A DNA stretch of 64,000 nt from Apostichopus japonicus. Taxonomy: Eukaryota; Echinodermata; Holothuroidea; Aspidochirotida; Stichopodidae. Positions within the stretch are counted from its first letter, which is position 1, and the number at the start of each line of letters is the position of its first letter. This document shows positions 1-12,098 of this stretch, piece after piece. Below the pieces are notes generated by a model. That model made no database searches, was not told the DNA's origin, and saw nothing but the letters and a program-made list of their open reading frames with translations. Location of the stretch: assembly GCF_037975245.1 (NCBI RefSeq), contig NC_092571.1, positions 1,163,501 through 1,227,500 of the forward strand. Reading direction: 5' to 3'. Both the position numbers and the translations under genes were made by a program.

Positions 1-3000
1 GCTAGGAAACAAATAGGACTGTAAATATGTATGGGTTACCATACTGTCGTGTGATGAAAAATATAGTCTGTACAGGTTCAGTAGAGTATATTAAGACTAT
101 TGGTCTTAGAACTGGCGCTGTAGTTAACTAATGTTATGACCCCAAGACATGGGCATGTAGTTACTTATGAAATTTGTCACCCAAGAACGGGGGGGAGGTA
201 GTTAACTTAGTTGAGAGCAATAACTGAGATCGGAGTTCACTAAATTATTGATGTGAAAACTGTTGTCTGGATGGGGCTAAATTAGTGATGCAGAAAGCTG
301 GGGTTTGGAGTTCGGACGATACTTTAATGATATATATATGTATACTTACACATTAGATCTACAAAATCTACACAAAATGCAACTGAATTATCTCAATTTG
401 TATGGGACCTCAAAAAGAACAAGCAAGATTTTTCGATAACATGCCAGCACCAACAAAAAGACTGCTGCACAGTGCAACTTGCTCCTATAAGAAATTCAAA
501 AATTCAAATTCAAATCAACTTTATTAAGCACCAAAAATGGGCAATTAAATGCTCGCAATAAGACAATACAATGATAAGATGGAATAAGATTAATACAAAT
601 AGTATACATGAAAATACACAAAAAGGATACCATACTATGAATTGCACAAATTAATTTAATAGGATAATGAGAAAAGCCTGCGATTATCACCGCTCACCCG
701 CAGAAAGAAAACTCAACAATAGGAGCGAGCTTTTGACCAAATGCAAATATAGAGGGTCACTTGAACCATGGAAGTATATATATATATATATATGAATATT
801 TAAACATATCTTCTTAACAATAATCTCTTGCTTCCTGTTGAATTTGAAGTTTCCTCTTAGAACACTATTCCATGTTACTTGTAACTCACATTTAACGACT
901 TGATCATGTAAAAAAATAAAAAATAAAATTTTCTTTCTTGTATACTGTTTTTCTACCACAACTTAGCAATCACAAACTTTCCTCAAATCTCAAACTATTT
1001 TCTTGCTATCCTCTTAGAGACATATATTGTTTTGTTTGTATTTTTTTTATCTTGAATCCTACTACACACAATTTGGAAAGACTTCATTTCCTTACTAAGA
1101 GATCATTTCTTACAGTTGTACTCTCATGTAATTCATCTAGAAAAAAGATCAGTTTCTACTTTTTACTTTGTGATTCAATTACTTTTTTGTTTTTCTTTTG
1201 TTGGCACATATTGAATGTATTGGTGCCTATCATATCTAAGAACAGTTTTTATTTCATTCTGAAGCACACATATTTCTTCCGAAACTTTTTATTGTGGTTC
1301 TTGCTCAAATTTTTGTTCATGGTTAATTTGAAGGATTTATCGTACAATCTCTAAAACCAGAAAGGATGCATCTGTTAAATATTTCTTTCCATTAAATCTC
1401 TGAAAGTAATATGGTTGTAAAGAAGAACATTTAGAACAAGTACTTTTTCTTTGTTTGATACTTTTGAAAACAGTCTTTAACAGTTTTGAAGCAATTGAGA
1501 TGGTCGCCTAATATCAAAAGGTGTTTCTGCAAACAGTAAACATGCAAGTTGTATAACTTTTTAAGATCGTCCATAAAATGCACTATATACTTAATGGTAA
1601 CTAACTGCTTCAGTTCTCAGTGAATACATGCAAAAGTGTGAATACTTTAGTTCAATTTTGTATGATAAAACCATAATAATGTCTCTTAATTTTGAAGGCA
1701 GTTTTAGTGCCCTTTAATAATAATGCACTTAAAACAAGGCCTGGTGGCAGGCTATATTGTACTTGTGTAGTGTGTTTAGCTGTTTGAGTGGCTATTATGT
1801 TCACATTATGCCTTTGCTATATTTATGCATATGCAATCATTGATATCTCGTTAATAAAACGAAGGGCTTTCATTGGCCGTCGTAGGAGGAGTAATGTCAT
1901 GTTAAACTGTCAGTTTTGTCTTCCATACATTGGCGCTAAAATTTTCATAATTAAATATTTCATTTCGCTGGGTAGAGTTAGAAATCTAAATGAGTACTTC
2001 GTATCTATATGAAGTTGTAACAAGTCACTCCCATTTACAGTTGAATCAAGTCACATGCCTTTGACAAAAGTCAAGTTCCTTGTATGCTTAAGTCACAGTG
2101 TTATCTCCAGAGGGGGGTGGGGAGGGTGGATATTGTACTTTTTTTCAATCATTTAATATCACACTTGGTAGGCTTTTAATAAAGAATTACAACAGAAGTA
2201 AAATGAAAAGTATAAAAACTTAGCATTATGGGTGTGTGTATTATATATATATATGTATTATGCAATCCTCATAGCACTGTAATATAAATATAACCTAGTA
2301 AAATATCAACCTTGGTTTGACATTTTGTCATGAGAAAAGGTATAATTAACATATCAAAGTTTTCACTTATATATTACAAACCTGGTTAATCAAATATCAT
2401 CATTAACAAACTTTCTTCGCGTCCATTACAAAACATGTAAGCTTGATTGCAATATCAAATAGTTTTGCCAATTCGATCTAACTTAGAACCGGTTGGCTAT
2501 AATCAAAGATTAATCATATTTTGGCAGTTTGCAAGAGTCCAACTTAGAGCTTGAAAAAATAAAAGTGTAGTTATAAATTAATCATAGACTATTGAATATT
2601 CAACATAGAGAGTAGTAAAATATGCGTAGCCTTTGTAGTTGGCCGAATGATGTAACATAGATAAACAAGTTCACTACCTGTTTAGTATCACTACTTTAAA
2701 TAATTCTTTCTTTCATTGTAGCCAGTCATTTTGTTGGCAAAAATATAAATCAATTTTATTTACCTTCCGGCAACTATTGTTACATGAAAATTGTTATGTA
2801 AAAAGAAAACAGCGAGGCAAAAAAAATTCTTCATATTTTTTTTGTGTATATTTCAACATACTGTTCTGGTAAGGACTAGTAAAAACAGCTATTAAAAAGT
2901 GATTAAATTTGATAATGAAGATCATCTTTAATGATTTTCTAAGTTAATAAAATTAGTTTTTTTATACTAAATAATTCGATTTTTTTTTTTTCTTTTTTAA

Positions 3001-5640
3001 AAATTTACATGTAATAAAAAACAAAGGTTTCCTTTTTATTCATTTTTGGTATTAATGAAGTGCAATTTGAGGTTATGATGTCTCTGTTTTCTGTTGGTTT
3101 GTGTTTTTCTTTTGGTAAAAATTCAGAGATTGTCTCTATCGATATATTATGCGTCTTTCCTACGCTTTAAATTCATCAGTATTCTCCCCAAATATTGCTT
3201 GCTAAAGTTGCTAGCTTTTGGTCTTTAAAACTGGTAGACTTTTCGTTCATATGCTCAAAATAAATTCCAGAATGTTCTGAAGTTATGTTAGCACACAGCA
3301 TGTATTGTTTCTCAAATGAATGATGTTCTAACAGTGGAATCTTTTGGTGTGGATTTATTCTAGCTAAATCTGACCACTTTTTTCTAGCATATTTAGGGGC
3401 AATACTGATGACCATTAAAAAAATTGGCATAGACTTAATTCAGTCATTCTCTTTACATTTTCTTTCTGTAACTGTTGCGTTTTTTTTGGGGGGGTGGGGG
3501 AACTACTATTTCCCCCCTCCATTTTCTTTTCTTTGTAACATTTTGTACAAATATTTTCGGTGTTAATATTAATTGAGCCGTGTGATGAAAGTTTTTGAGA
3601 TTTAAGTTGTCTAAACAATGTAAAATGTGCTAAATATACTACACAGGATTTTATAGTCATAATTATAAAGTTGGTCATTATCGAGAAAACCAGATTATTC
3701 AGGCCTTATGCAGGATGGTACCAGATAACAAATATGTCTGTAATACTTTTGTCTGATTTCAAGATAATAACTCTTTTAGCCTACAGGTTATGATTACTAA
3801 GGCTCATAGAGCTGTTTACAGACCAACTCCAAAAATTACTATCAGTAATATCTTATCTTATTGTTATTTATACGTTTTCAGAGAAAACTGATTCTCAAGG
3901 AAAGAGTACACAACAAACGTTTGTCTTAGACTGTACTCCACGTTGAAGGTCTTCCTTAATATCTGAGCTATTTGATTTCAAGGTTTATTCTTGAAGGATT
4001 CATCAGGTCATGTGGTACGACTATGTATCTTCTCGGATAGCTAAGATCACCACTGCGAGGTTTCTTTGTTGGCAATCAAAATTACTTACAGGGTGTAAAG
4101 TGTATTAACTCTTTGACAATAGATAATCATGTTTTGCAGGTAAAAGTATTGAAACAAAACTCCAAATTTTGGGTAGAAGCCTCTGTAATTTTTTTTTTTT
4201 CAATTTTTTTCTGCAAATGATTATAAATTCTAAACAAATCAAGATTGGATTTAATAATAAACATAAAGTTTTAGATAATAAGGATGTTACTATGGAACTG
4301 AGAGTTCTTGTACAACACATAGGCCAAATATCTATGCATAATACAGTTCAATATTACACTAGTGTTGTTAGTAGGGCAGCATTGTAACAAAAAAGTGTAT
4401 TTTGCCTTTTGTCAAGTTATAAAATAACTTAATTTTTCTGGGAAAAGTAGCAAGGCCGATAAACGTTGACCGTTTAAGTTCCTTTTAAAATTCAATTCCT
4501 CTTTTCACAACTTACAAAACTTAGTTTTTCATCGAATCCAAGGGGTTTAAGGTGGATGTGTTTGCCTTATTAATTCTCAAAAATTATGTTTTTTTTCTTC
4601 TTTTTTCATAATGAAAAACAATACAGATCTTTGATTTATTTTATGGAATTATGACAGCTGTACTGTAAGATGCAAGAGCAACAGTTCATTAAATGGAAGG
4701 AATTTATCACATTAACTTGTTTGGTTTCAGTTAACATTGTAGTTGTGTATTAAAGCTGTTGCTTAGCAACTCTTTTGCCAAATTCACCCCTCACAATCTC
4801 TGATAAATATCTAAACTTAAATAGACTTAAGATGGCCAAGACACAGAACTGGCTTGTGTTTAAGATCTCAGCTTAGCTGTTTTCTAATGCAATAAACGAG
4901 AAAGAATGCAAAACTTGAGCAGTCGTTACTTTGTTAACTTGAAAGCATCTGTCAATGTTTATTTTGTGCCATAAATGTTGAGGTAATAATTATAAACGGA
5001 AGACCATCTAAGACAGCATTTTGAAAGAAGAATATTTTATTTTTGTTCGTTCTCTGATCATGGAAGATTAGTTAATTACTTTCTTTTGTTGCATCATAGT
5101 AATGTTCAAAGTGTATATTCAATGCTTCTCATAATCATCAGATTCTGTTGTATCGTTTAGATATGAACACATTTAGAATATTCATGCTAACGATTGACAA
5201 ACAAATTTTGTTAAAATTAACTTCTGTTCCTAACAAGGAACCCTATAACCAACAGTTTGGGCCACACCTTCAATAACTTGAAACAAGAGCAGTGATTGTC
5301 ACTAGGGCAGGGTGCATCCACCAGTAGCAATGTCCTATACCAATATTGTGTTTGACTTCTTTGCCCACTAATCTCAAACTTGTGTCAGGGTCCCACCATG
5401 TGGTAAAGAAGTCAATTCTTGGACAAGGGATAGATGGTGCACACGAGGGTAGTAAAGAGGGGTTATATAAATTGGCAACGTTATGCTTAAATTGGCAACC
5501 TCGTGCTATCTCAACAGGGGTGTTTTGAATCTTTTCATGTCTTGTTGCCATAGTAACCTATTTGGTTATGCATGGAGAGATGATAAAAACTTGGTAATAC
5601 ACAAAGAGAGGCAGTACAATAAGCCAGGATTCTGTGTCAC
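1..5640. other. AT-rich intergenic stretch without recognisable gene
   Basis: No open reading frame here resembles a known family, and none has convincing splice sites. The longest, at 938-1354 on the plus strand, is a Phe/Leu-rich low-complexity translation of T-rich DNA. Contents that can be named are a (TA)n run near 776-793, a LINE-like 3' tail at 496-690, and several poly-T/poly-A tracts around 2975-3000 and 4190-4210. Two overlapping open frames at 5270-5551 (minus) and 5346-5528 (plus) are unrecognised. Confidence 0.6.
496..690 (-). mobile_element. Probable 3' tail of a non-LTR retrotransposon
   Basis: Read on the minus strand the stretch ends in a GCTTAATAAAGTTGATTTGA signature followed by an ATTTGA-like short repeat. 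This arrangement, an AATAAAGTT motif next to a short A/T-rich repeat, is common at the 3' ends of CR1/L2-type LINEs in marine invertebrates. No reverse-transcriptase coding sequence is left. The assignment rests only on the tail, so an unrelated AT-rich repeat is possible. Confidence 0.35.
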
Positions 5641-5715
5641 CCTTTATTTGTACAGAGTGCTGAACATACAGTGAGAAATGACCCTTTATTTGTACAAAGT
5701 CCTGTACATACAGAC
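5635..5715 (-). repeat. 42-bp direct duplication carrying two AATAAA signals
   Basis: The motif CCCTTTATTTGTACA(g/a)AGT followed by CTG(a/t)ACATACAG occurs twice, 42 bases apart. On the minus strand each copy contains AATAAA (5643-5648 and 5685-5690), in the direction of the XXYLT1 transcript whose stop codon is 1.8 kb upstream. They are candidate poly(A) signals for that gene, which would give a 3' UTR of about 1.85 kb; further TTTATT words, such as at 5950, are alternatives. Confidence 0.35.
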
Positions 5716-6379
5716 AGAAATGCATATATATACAAACATCATAACAGAGAGAGTACTTTATAGCATGTAAATAGCAAATGCAAAAATATGCTATTAAATA
5801 ATGAAAGACATTTCAGTTGGCTTTGCCAGTTTAAACTATGTTAAGAAATTGTATGAAAGAACGTAACATTACAAAAATAGTTGCAGATAATTTCTCGAAA
5901 CAGTTGCATGGCCATTTTCATTCTTCTGCTGGCATGAAAACAGGTTAAGTTTATTTTCAAGAAACGTGTAGCAGATTACAACTAGAAAGATGTAGTTTAC
6001 AAATATGGTCAGTATCAAACATTTTTGGAAAGAACAATCAATTGTTAGGATGTTGAAACTGCACTACAAACCAATGTGTTGGTACTAGTACTAACTAGTG
6101 AAATATTGAACTTCCATCACCATGAGGAAAACTGAACAATAAATTAAAATGAACAAAAAGAAGAAATAAATTGCTGATAGGAGATACGGTTAGAATGTGT
6201 TCTGGTTTACTATAAGAGTCTGTATGTATAGTAATAATCAATAATATAATGACCAGGCAGTTATTCTTATGACCACGAATGTGAGAGAAGCTCGCAAGGG
6301 CTTAAGGATTCCCACTTTCACATCGGGTGGCATCCAATTCAACATTTTAACTCAAATTTGGAGTCTTTTCAATTTAGAA

Positions 6380-6500
6380 AGTAATTTCAGATGGGAAAAC
6401 TCAGCATACTATAACCCAGGCAGGGATCGAACCGCAAACATCCCAATTGCTAAGCCTCATTGCTTAAAATGCCATTGCCTCTATCCAATCGGCAACAGCA
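6380..6500 (-). mobile_element. tRNA-derived SINE head
   Basis: On the minus strand the stretch contains a good RNA polymerase III B box, GGTTCGATCCC (about 6423-6433), preceded at the usual distance by an A-box-like TTGGATAGAGGCAA. It cannot be folded into a functional tRNA by eye, so it is read as a tRNA-derived SINE. It lies in the presumed 3' UTR or downstream flank of XXYLT1. Confidence 0.45.
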
Positions 6501-7504
6501 CAGGTAAACACTGGCCTTATGCAAACATAAAGCCACCCAATAAGAATAATCAATAGACAAGTATCACCAATACATAACACTAAAGAGCTTTGAGCTTAGT
6601 AAAGGCATTTACCCACAGTACAACCCCATAGAAAGAAATTAATTTAAAAAACTCCCTAACCCGTTCCAATAAAACCAAAACATGTACCGGCTATCTGCCG
6701 TATCTAAGCTTTGTGCGGAATCATTAGATTCTGCTAAATAGCGTACAACATATTTAATATGCATTTCTTATAGTCAAGCCTTGCCAAAGGTAAACTTATG
6801 TTCCATGCGAAGGCAAACAGAATGTGTACATGTTTGTTTGACGACTCTTGGTATGAAAACAACTGAAAACGTTTACATACACGATGAAATAATTTCATAT
6901 TAACATCTTATTGAGTACAAAACAATTCTTATCATTTTCTGTGGAGGCCAAAGGTCGTTTGGTCTCTACGGCAGTTGAAGTACAGTACTTACAAAAAGAA
7001 TAAAACTACTCCAAAAGTAAATCTTGCTTGCACATGATGTTTAGATCAACATGAGTGCATGAACAAATACTGATCACTCAAAGTGGTTAAAACATGTAAA
7101 TCTTGTCCTTCAGTGCAGGGAACAATTTATCCAAGTATCACATCGCAAAATGCTTTTCAAAATATATTGCTATACAAGTCCAAATTAGAGGTAACAGTTT
7201 TGTAAAACAGCTGGAACCAAAGTATTATATACCAGACCAGACATTTCAGAGCGTACAAGTCTGTTCCACACAATTTGAATACTAAAACACTACACAGTGA
7301 CACATAAATTTTCTCATAGGAAATGTGGCAAATAATATCACCGTTGCCCTTGTAGCTTTTAACACATAAAGTATATGTGATAACCTAACCCTTGGAAATT
7401 AGCAGAAGACAAAACCCAAAAGGTACAAACGTGAATTTACAAAGTCCACCTTTGCCTACTCTCAAGAAAAATGGTGACTCCATTTTGTTTACCCACTTCA
7501 GCAA

Positions 7505-9255
7505 TCAATGGGGAATGGGTGTGTTACAGTTGCCATGATACACATGAATGGGCTGGGGACAATTAAAATACATATCAAAAACGTCACTATATCCTTTATC
7601 TTTCCACCAAACGCACAATTGTTTATTCCAAGAGCAGGGTAATACATAGAATAATTCCGGCTTCTCCATACTGGCTAACGAAAAGAAGTCCTGATCACCG
7701 AGATGACCCTTGAAATGATACTTCTCGGAGTACTTCTGAATGAAATCAACCCTGAGAATTTCACGGTAGGCCTCACTACCACGCATTTTGTCAAAGTCCA
7801 GCAGCATCACGCCGCTGTTAAATCCTGTCAAGCCGTCCGGTGGTGGATCACCTACTTTTGTGCCTTTATTTTGGGAACGGAACAGAGAAAACAAATGACG
7901 GTAAACTGGTTGTTGCTCGTGGGCAATACCCAACACATTTTCGTCAGAAAAATCTTCAAATAAGTCGAACAGTTGCTTAATGTCAGTCATGAACTTAAGA
8001 TCTGTATCCATCATGATAAGTCGTTTAACATCGTCGGGTAAAATTTCATGGTGGATACCCAGAGACATAAAGAATATGGCATCGCGGTAGTAGGGATGAC
8101 TACCTTGGAGTTGAGCTTGCAAGTCACCAACATGTGGAAGAAGTTGACGGCCCAAGTTTTCAACAAGGAGAATTGTAAACTGTAAGAAAATGGGGAAAAC
8201 AAGATAAATCAGATCAAAGTTTTCAAAGAGCAACATGGTGAAGCAAAACTGTCTCTTCCTAACTCAAAAACTTTAAATCACTACAGATCCAGAGGGGGAG
8301 TGGGTATTAGGGGTATACCATGAAGTACTGAACTGTCACAATAAACATAACAATCAAATGAAAATGAAGCAAGGGTTAATTCCCTCTGATATCAGCTCTG
8401 CAAGTCTGCATGATAAGAAACTGATTTGTTTAAATTTGTAACAACTTTAAGATTCCTTCAGATTTAGCCTTGTTAAATACAGTTAGGCCTAGGCTTATTT
8501 GGTTACATAATCATAAGAGCAAAAATACAAACCTGAAAGTGTGATCTGGCTATACCTTCATCTGTGATTTGTTGCAAACATTCTATTATGAATTCTTCGC
8601 TTGGTTTGTCCACCACAAAAAAGAAATGAAGATTAATCGAGGCCTTTGAGAGAATTGACCTGATGCAGACAACAAATCTTGTCTTCAAGTGAGTTTTTTG
8701 GTGAGTATTTGTAAGAACCTGTAAGACATGGTAATGAGGTGGTTTCTCATTATGACCAGCTGCAAGTAAGTTTGCTACATTCTCAATGTTATTATCAACT
8801 TCTTGATTTGCTCCAGTATTTTGTACATGATTTTCTACTTCTGTATCATGCTTTATTGCATCATTAACACTGCTAGGCCTAACATTAAGTTTCTGGCCAT
8901 ATATATTGTTTGGTTGCTTACTCTGAACGCGCTCTTTAAGTTGATCTTCTTGGAAAAAATCTTTTAAACGATCATTCTTTGGTGCAATCCATCCCGCCTC
9001 TTCAGCAAACCCATAAATAATTCTTTTGTCATAGATATACACACATAGGACGAAAGAGCCAATCACTACCAGAAGCTTTGTGAATGAGCCTAACCATGAA
9101 AGTACATTGCAGTTCCTCTTCGAACTGCGAAAAGACATATTGTCACTCTTCTTTCCTCTACCTTTTGTTGGGTTTGCTAAACCTTTTTGTTTTGCTTTCA
9201 CTCCAGAAGACTGAATATTAACTTTAGATTTCGAAGTTGATGGTCGCTGATGCAT
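7505..9255 (-). CDS. XXYLT1: Xyloside xylosyltransferase 1 (two coding exons, complete)
   Basis: Exons are 9255-8533 and 8179-7505; the donor CAG|GTTTGT and acceptor TTTTCTTACAG|TTT join in phase 0, giving 465 residues (human protein 393; the extra length is in the N-terminal stem). The product is a type II membrane glycosyltransferase of the GT8 type that adds the second xylose to the Xyl-Glc O-glycan on Notch-type EGF repeats, using UDP-xylose in the ER. Visible are a basic cytosolic N-terminus, a membrane anchor at about residues 51-75, a low-complexity stem to about 165, and the catalytic domain. That domain holds the metal-binding MMDTDLKF (DTD at 299-301), QPVYRH, the PPPxGLxGFNSGVMLL block, HLGDQDFF, and the C-terminal YHGNCNTPIP characteristic of XXYLT1. 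The start codon has A at -3 and opens directly onto the basic leader. It is transcribed divergently from ILKAP, 2.8 kb away. Identity is very likely; the 5' UTR and poly(A) site are not defined. Confidence 0.93.
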
Positions 9256-12098
9256 GGTAATACCGTTGATTCCGGTAAAAATACGACTTTCATGAAGTTT
9301 TGGGAAATTTGGTAGCCTAGGACAATGTCAACAAGAGTAGCATTTGCACGAAATAGATTCTGAACATGGCACGCGAATTATGTTACATATAATATAGGCA
9401 TATTGGTCTTCATGAAGTATGCGCCACCGTATGTGATGGTTGGCATAAAAGATGAACCCAAGGAATTTTCATTCTTCATACTAAGTTCATCTTCAACTTA
9501 AAACACAACGTTTATTGGCAAGTAGTTAACTATTGTGAAATGTTCAGATATATATGAATTCGGGGTGTAGTGGGTGTCAAGTGTCGGCTTACATAGACTG
9601 CCCCCAACTTTATACAGACCATTGGAAACACGAACTAACCGACCCCTCTCTCGACAGTCGTTTTTGGTACTCTTGTGTACATGATCACACAATTTCAACG
9701 ATTTACCAATTCCAAAATGTTTTGGCCCATACGCAGAGATGGAGCTAATGAAAAGTTTAAACCATATTAAAGGTGTCCCGGTTGTTAGTGTTTTGGTTGA
9801 GATGAAAGCATGCGATGGATTAATGTTTTCATCTCGACCACAACAATAACATAGAACGGGACACTTTTGTACGTTTGATGTGAAGATTTCATTAGGTCGA
9901 TCTCTGCGAATATGCCAAACTGTTGGCAAAAAAGTTCATCAACATGATTGTGTGATCTTTTACTTCACAATAGTACTGCAAAATGAGATTATTTAGACCG
10001 TCGAGATTGAATGTATAAATAACCGGGTAACTTCCAGACGATGTGTACGTCAGTGTCACTGGTCACCATGCCTGTCATATGGAAATTAGTAGCATGTGAT
10101 CTTCGTAAATGTTTTTCTGTAGCAAGCTGCATAGGCACAGTCCGAATTATCTCAATAATTTCATAATCTGAAAGTCTCAAACCTATAGTTCAAGCCTCGC
10201 AAGTGGCAAGTTTGCTGATATCACATGATTCTAATTCAAATGCCTCTGAAGATGTTGCATCAATTAATCCGGCATTTCCTGGTCGAACGCGAACTAATTG
10301 ACACAAAAAGTACTGAAAGGAAATTAAGGTAGGCTAAACAGCAATCAGAAGAAACGAAAGCACATCATATTGCGAAAAAAATAAATGTCAGCCTGAGATA
10401 ATGAAATACGATAGGCGACATATATCGAAGAGGAAAGAAAGAAGAGGGAAAACAACGACGTGACAATAAAAAAAACTTTTAGAAAATACTGAGCTGTTCC
10501 TAGCATTGAAAAGGAAAATGATGACGAAAAGTATTAACCGGGTACAATTTGCATTTGCACAGTAGCTATTTTGTTTGCTTAATTGCAAGGCAGAGCAGTT
10601 TATGCTAAGTCGTAACCCTATTTATTGGGTACAATGCCTCAGAAAGATTAACCGGTTAATATCTGTTATGTTAAATAAGCTGGATTCCCGGCTTTCTATA
10701 TCGTGTTTTGTGTGTATCGTGTTTTGTTCTCACAGAAAACCAGTGTAACATGTGTCATGCGTCAATGTAATGGTAGTTCCCATAGGCACATTCTACCGTC
10801 TGCTAACTAATCCACAGAAATTATTTTTTGAGCTATATAGCCGACGGGAAACAGGCTGCTTGTAAGTAAGAGGCTGTTCTGAAATTTATGTCCTTGATGT
10901 GTATCTTTGTCGTGTCAACATTTATGTCTTTCACTGGAAAAAAAATGAGCTTCTTTTACAGCAAACGCTGGAAAGGAACGCCTTTAGCTGTTGCAGACCA
11001 TTACTTTCTCATACATATAGTGTGGCTTAGTTTTGCGAGGAATTTAGTTGCCCCAACCCCGAATGCCCTATATCAATTCATACACCAACGACTGTGTTTG
11101 GTTGATTGACAAAGCTCCTAAAGACGGTTTAAGTACTTTCAGTCAGCAGTTATCAGGCTTTGTAATCTGTTTTTCAATCCACCGCACTCAACAAGAAATC
11201 TTCCATGCCATCTCTGAATTACACTTGCACTCCTAGGCGTAATCCTAGTCTACATGATTGTTATGCAAATTTACTTTCATTGAGATTACATACAAATGCT
11301 ATAATACATGGGACCTAGGCTTATACAGTACTTACAGTTACTGCTGCAATGGATATGTAACGTGTTGCGTCTTTGTAACAGTTGTTGTTGTATACATGCT
11401 CAGCAACCAGGGGCAGCCATGTTTTTCAACAGGGTTTGTAGGCGACGGGTGTGTAGCCTAGTGAGAATGTATTGACTTATCATATTGCATTTCAGCATGT
11501 ATACATCAAATCACTTTGAATTTTGACTGGCAATATTAATTGATTGCTTATGTTGTTTATTAACTTTGCTCTTGTATATCAAGTACTAGCCTACTAGATA
11601 CTGCTATATAGTGGAAGCCATCAGTTGAAACAGTAGTTTTAAAAGTTGCATTGGGAACTTTTGAACTATTAATAAGCCATATGTAGTCTATTTTTGATGT
11701 GTAAGTCATTTTCACTCTACATTTATGTTCGTTCATCCTAGTTTTCTTGTACACACAACAAAGCTTCATATTTTTGGCAGTAGCCGTCAAGTTGTTTTAA
11801 TACTTAGCCTATCAGTAGTATCACAATATCCTATTTGGTTGATGAACTTGATTTAGTCTAGACGGAGAAGTATAAAAAGTTTATAAAGTAAGAATCTTTA
11901 TTTGAGAAAATTCCTGGCAGATTTGAGAAGGATCCGACTGGAATTAATATTCTGCTTGATAATGTTGTTGGACTACACATGTTGCATATAGGTGTACACC
12001 TAAACTAAGCTGTACAGTATAATTCTTTTCTATGGTTGACATATTTTTTGATCATTTATTTGTTTTTAACAAATCCTAGAGCCGTCTGTCATCCACAA
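9256..12098. other. Intergenic region between divergent XXYLT1 and ILKAP
   Basis: The 2.8 kb between the two start codons should contain both promoters, but no clear TATA box or CpG-rich block is visible. It holds the fold-back at 9.65-10.0 kb. The 143-codon minus-strand frame at 9498-9929 runs through that fold-back and resembles no family. A splice-acceptor-like ACAAATCCTAG at 12069-12079 just before the ILKAP start hints that the ILKAP 5' UTR is itself spliced. Confidence 0.5.
9651..10004. repeat. Long imperfect inverted repeat (fold-back)
   Basis: Two arms of roughly 160 bases are reverse complements with mismatches and small gaps, centred near 9817-9825. Matching blocks are TTGAGATGAAAG with TTTTCATCTCGAC, GGTGTCCCG with CGGGACACTTT, CGCAGAGATGGAGCTAATGAA with its partner at 9885-9912, and GATCACACAAT (left) with ATTGTGTGATC (right). 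The unpaired loop is about 17 bases. Its nature is unclear; a fold-back transposon remnant, an inverted duplication and a source of hairpin RNA are all possible. Confidence 0.65.

Noticed and set aside
3176-3678. Two adjoining minus-strand frames of 84 and 87 codons as a small gene
   Set aside because: No recognisable motif, low-complexity segments, and no convincing splice sites or start context.
9498-9929. 143-codon minus-strand frame
   Set aside because: It lies across the fold-back and shows no domain, signal peptide or splice-site support.
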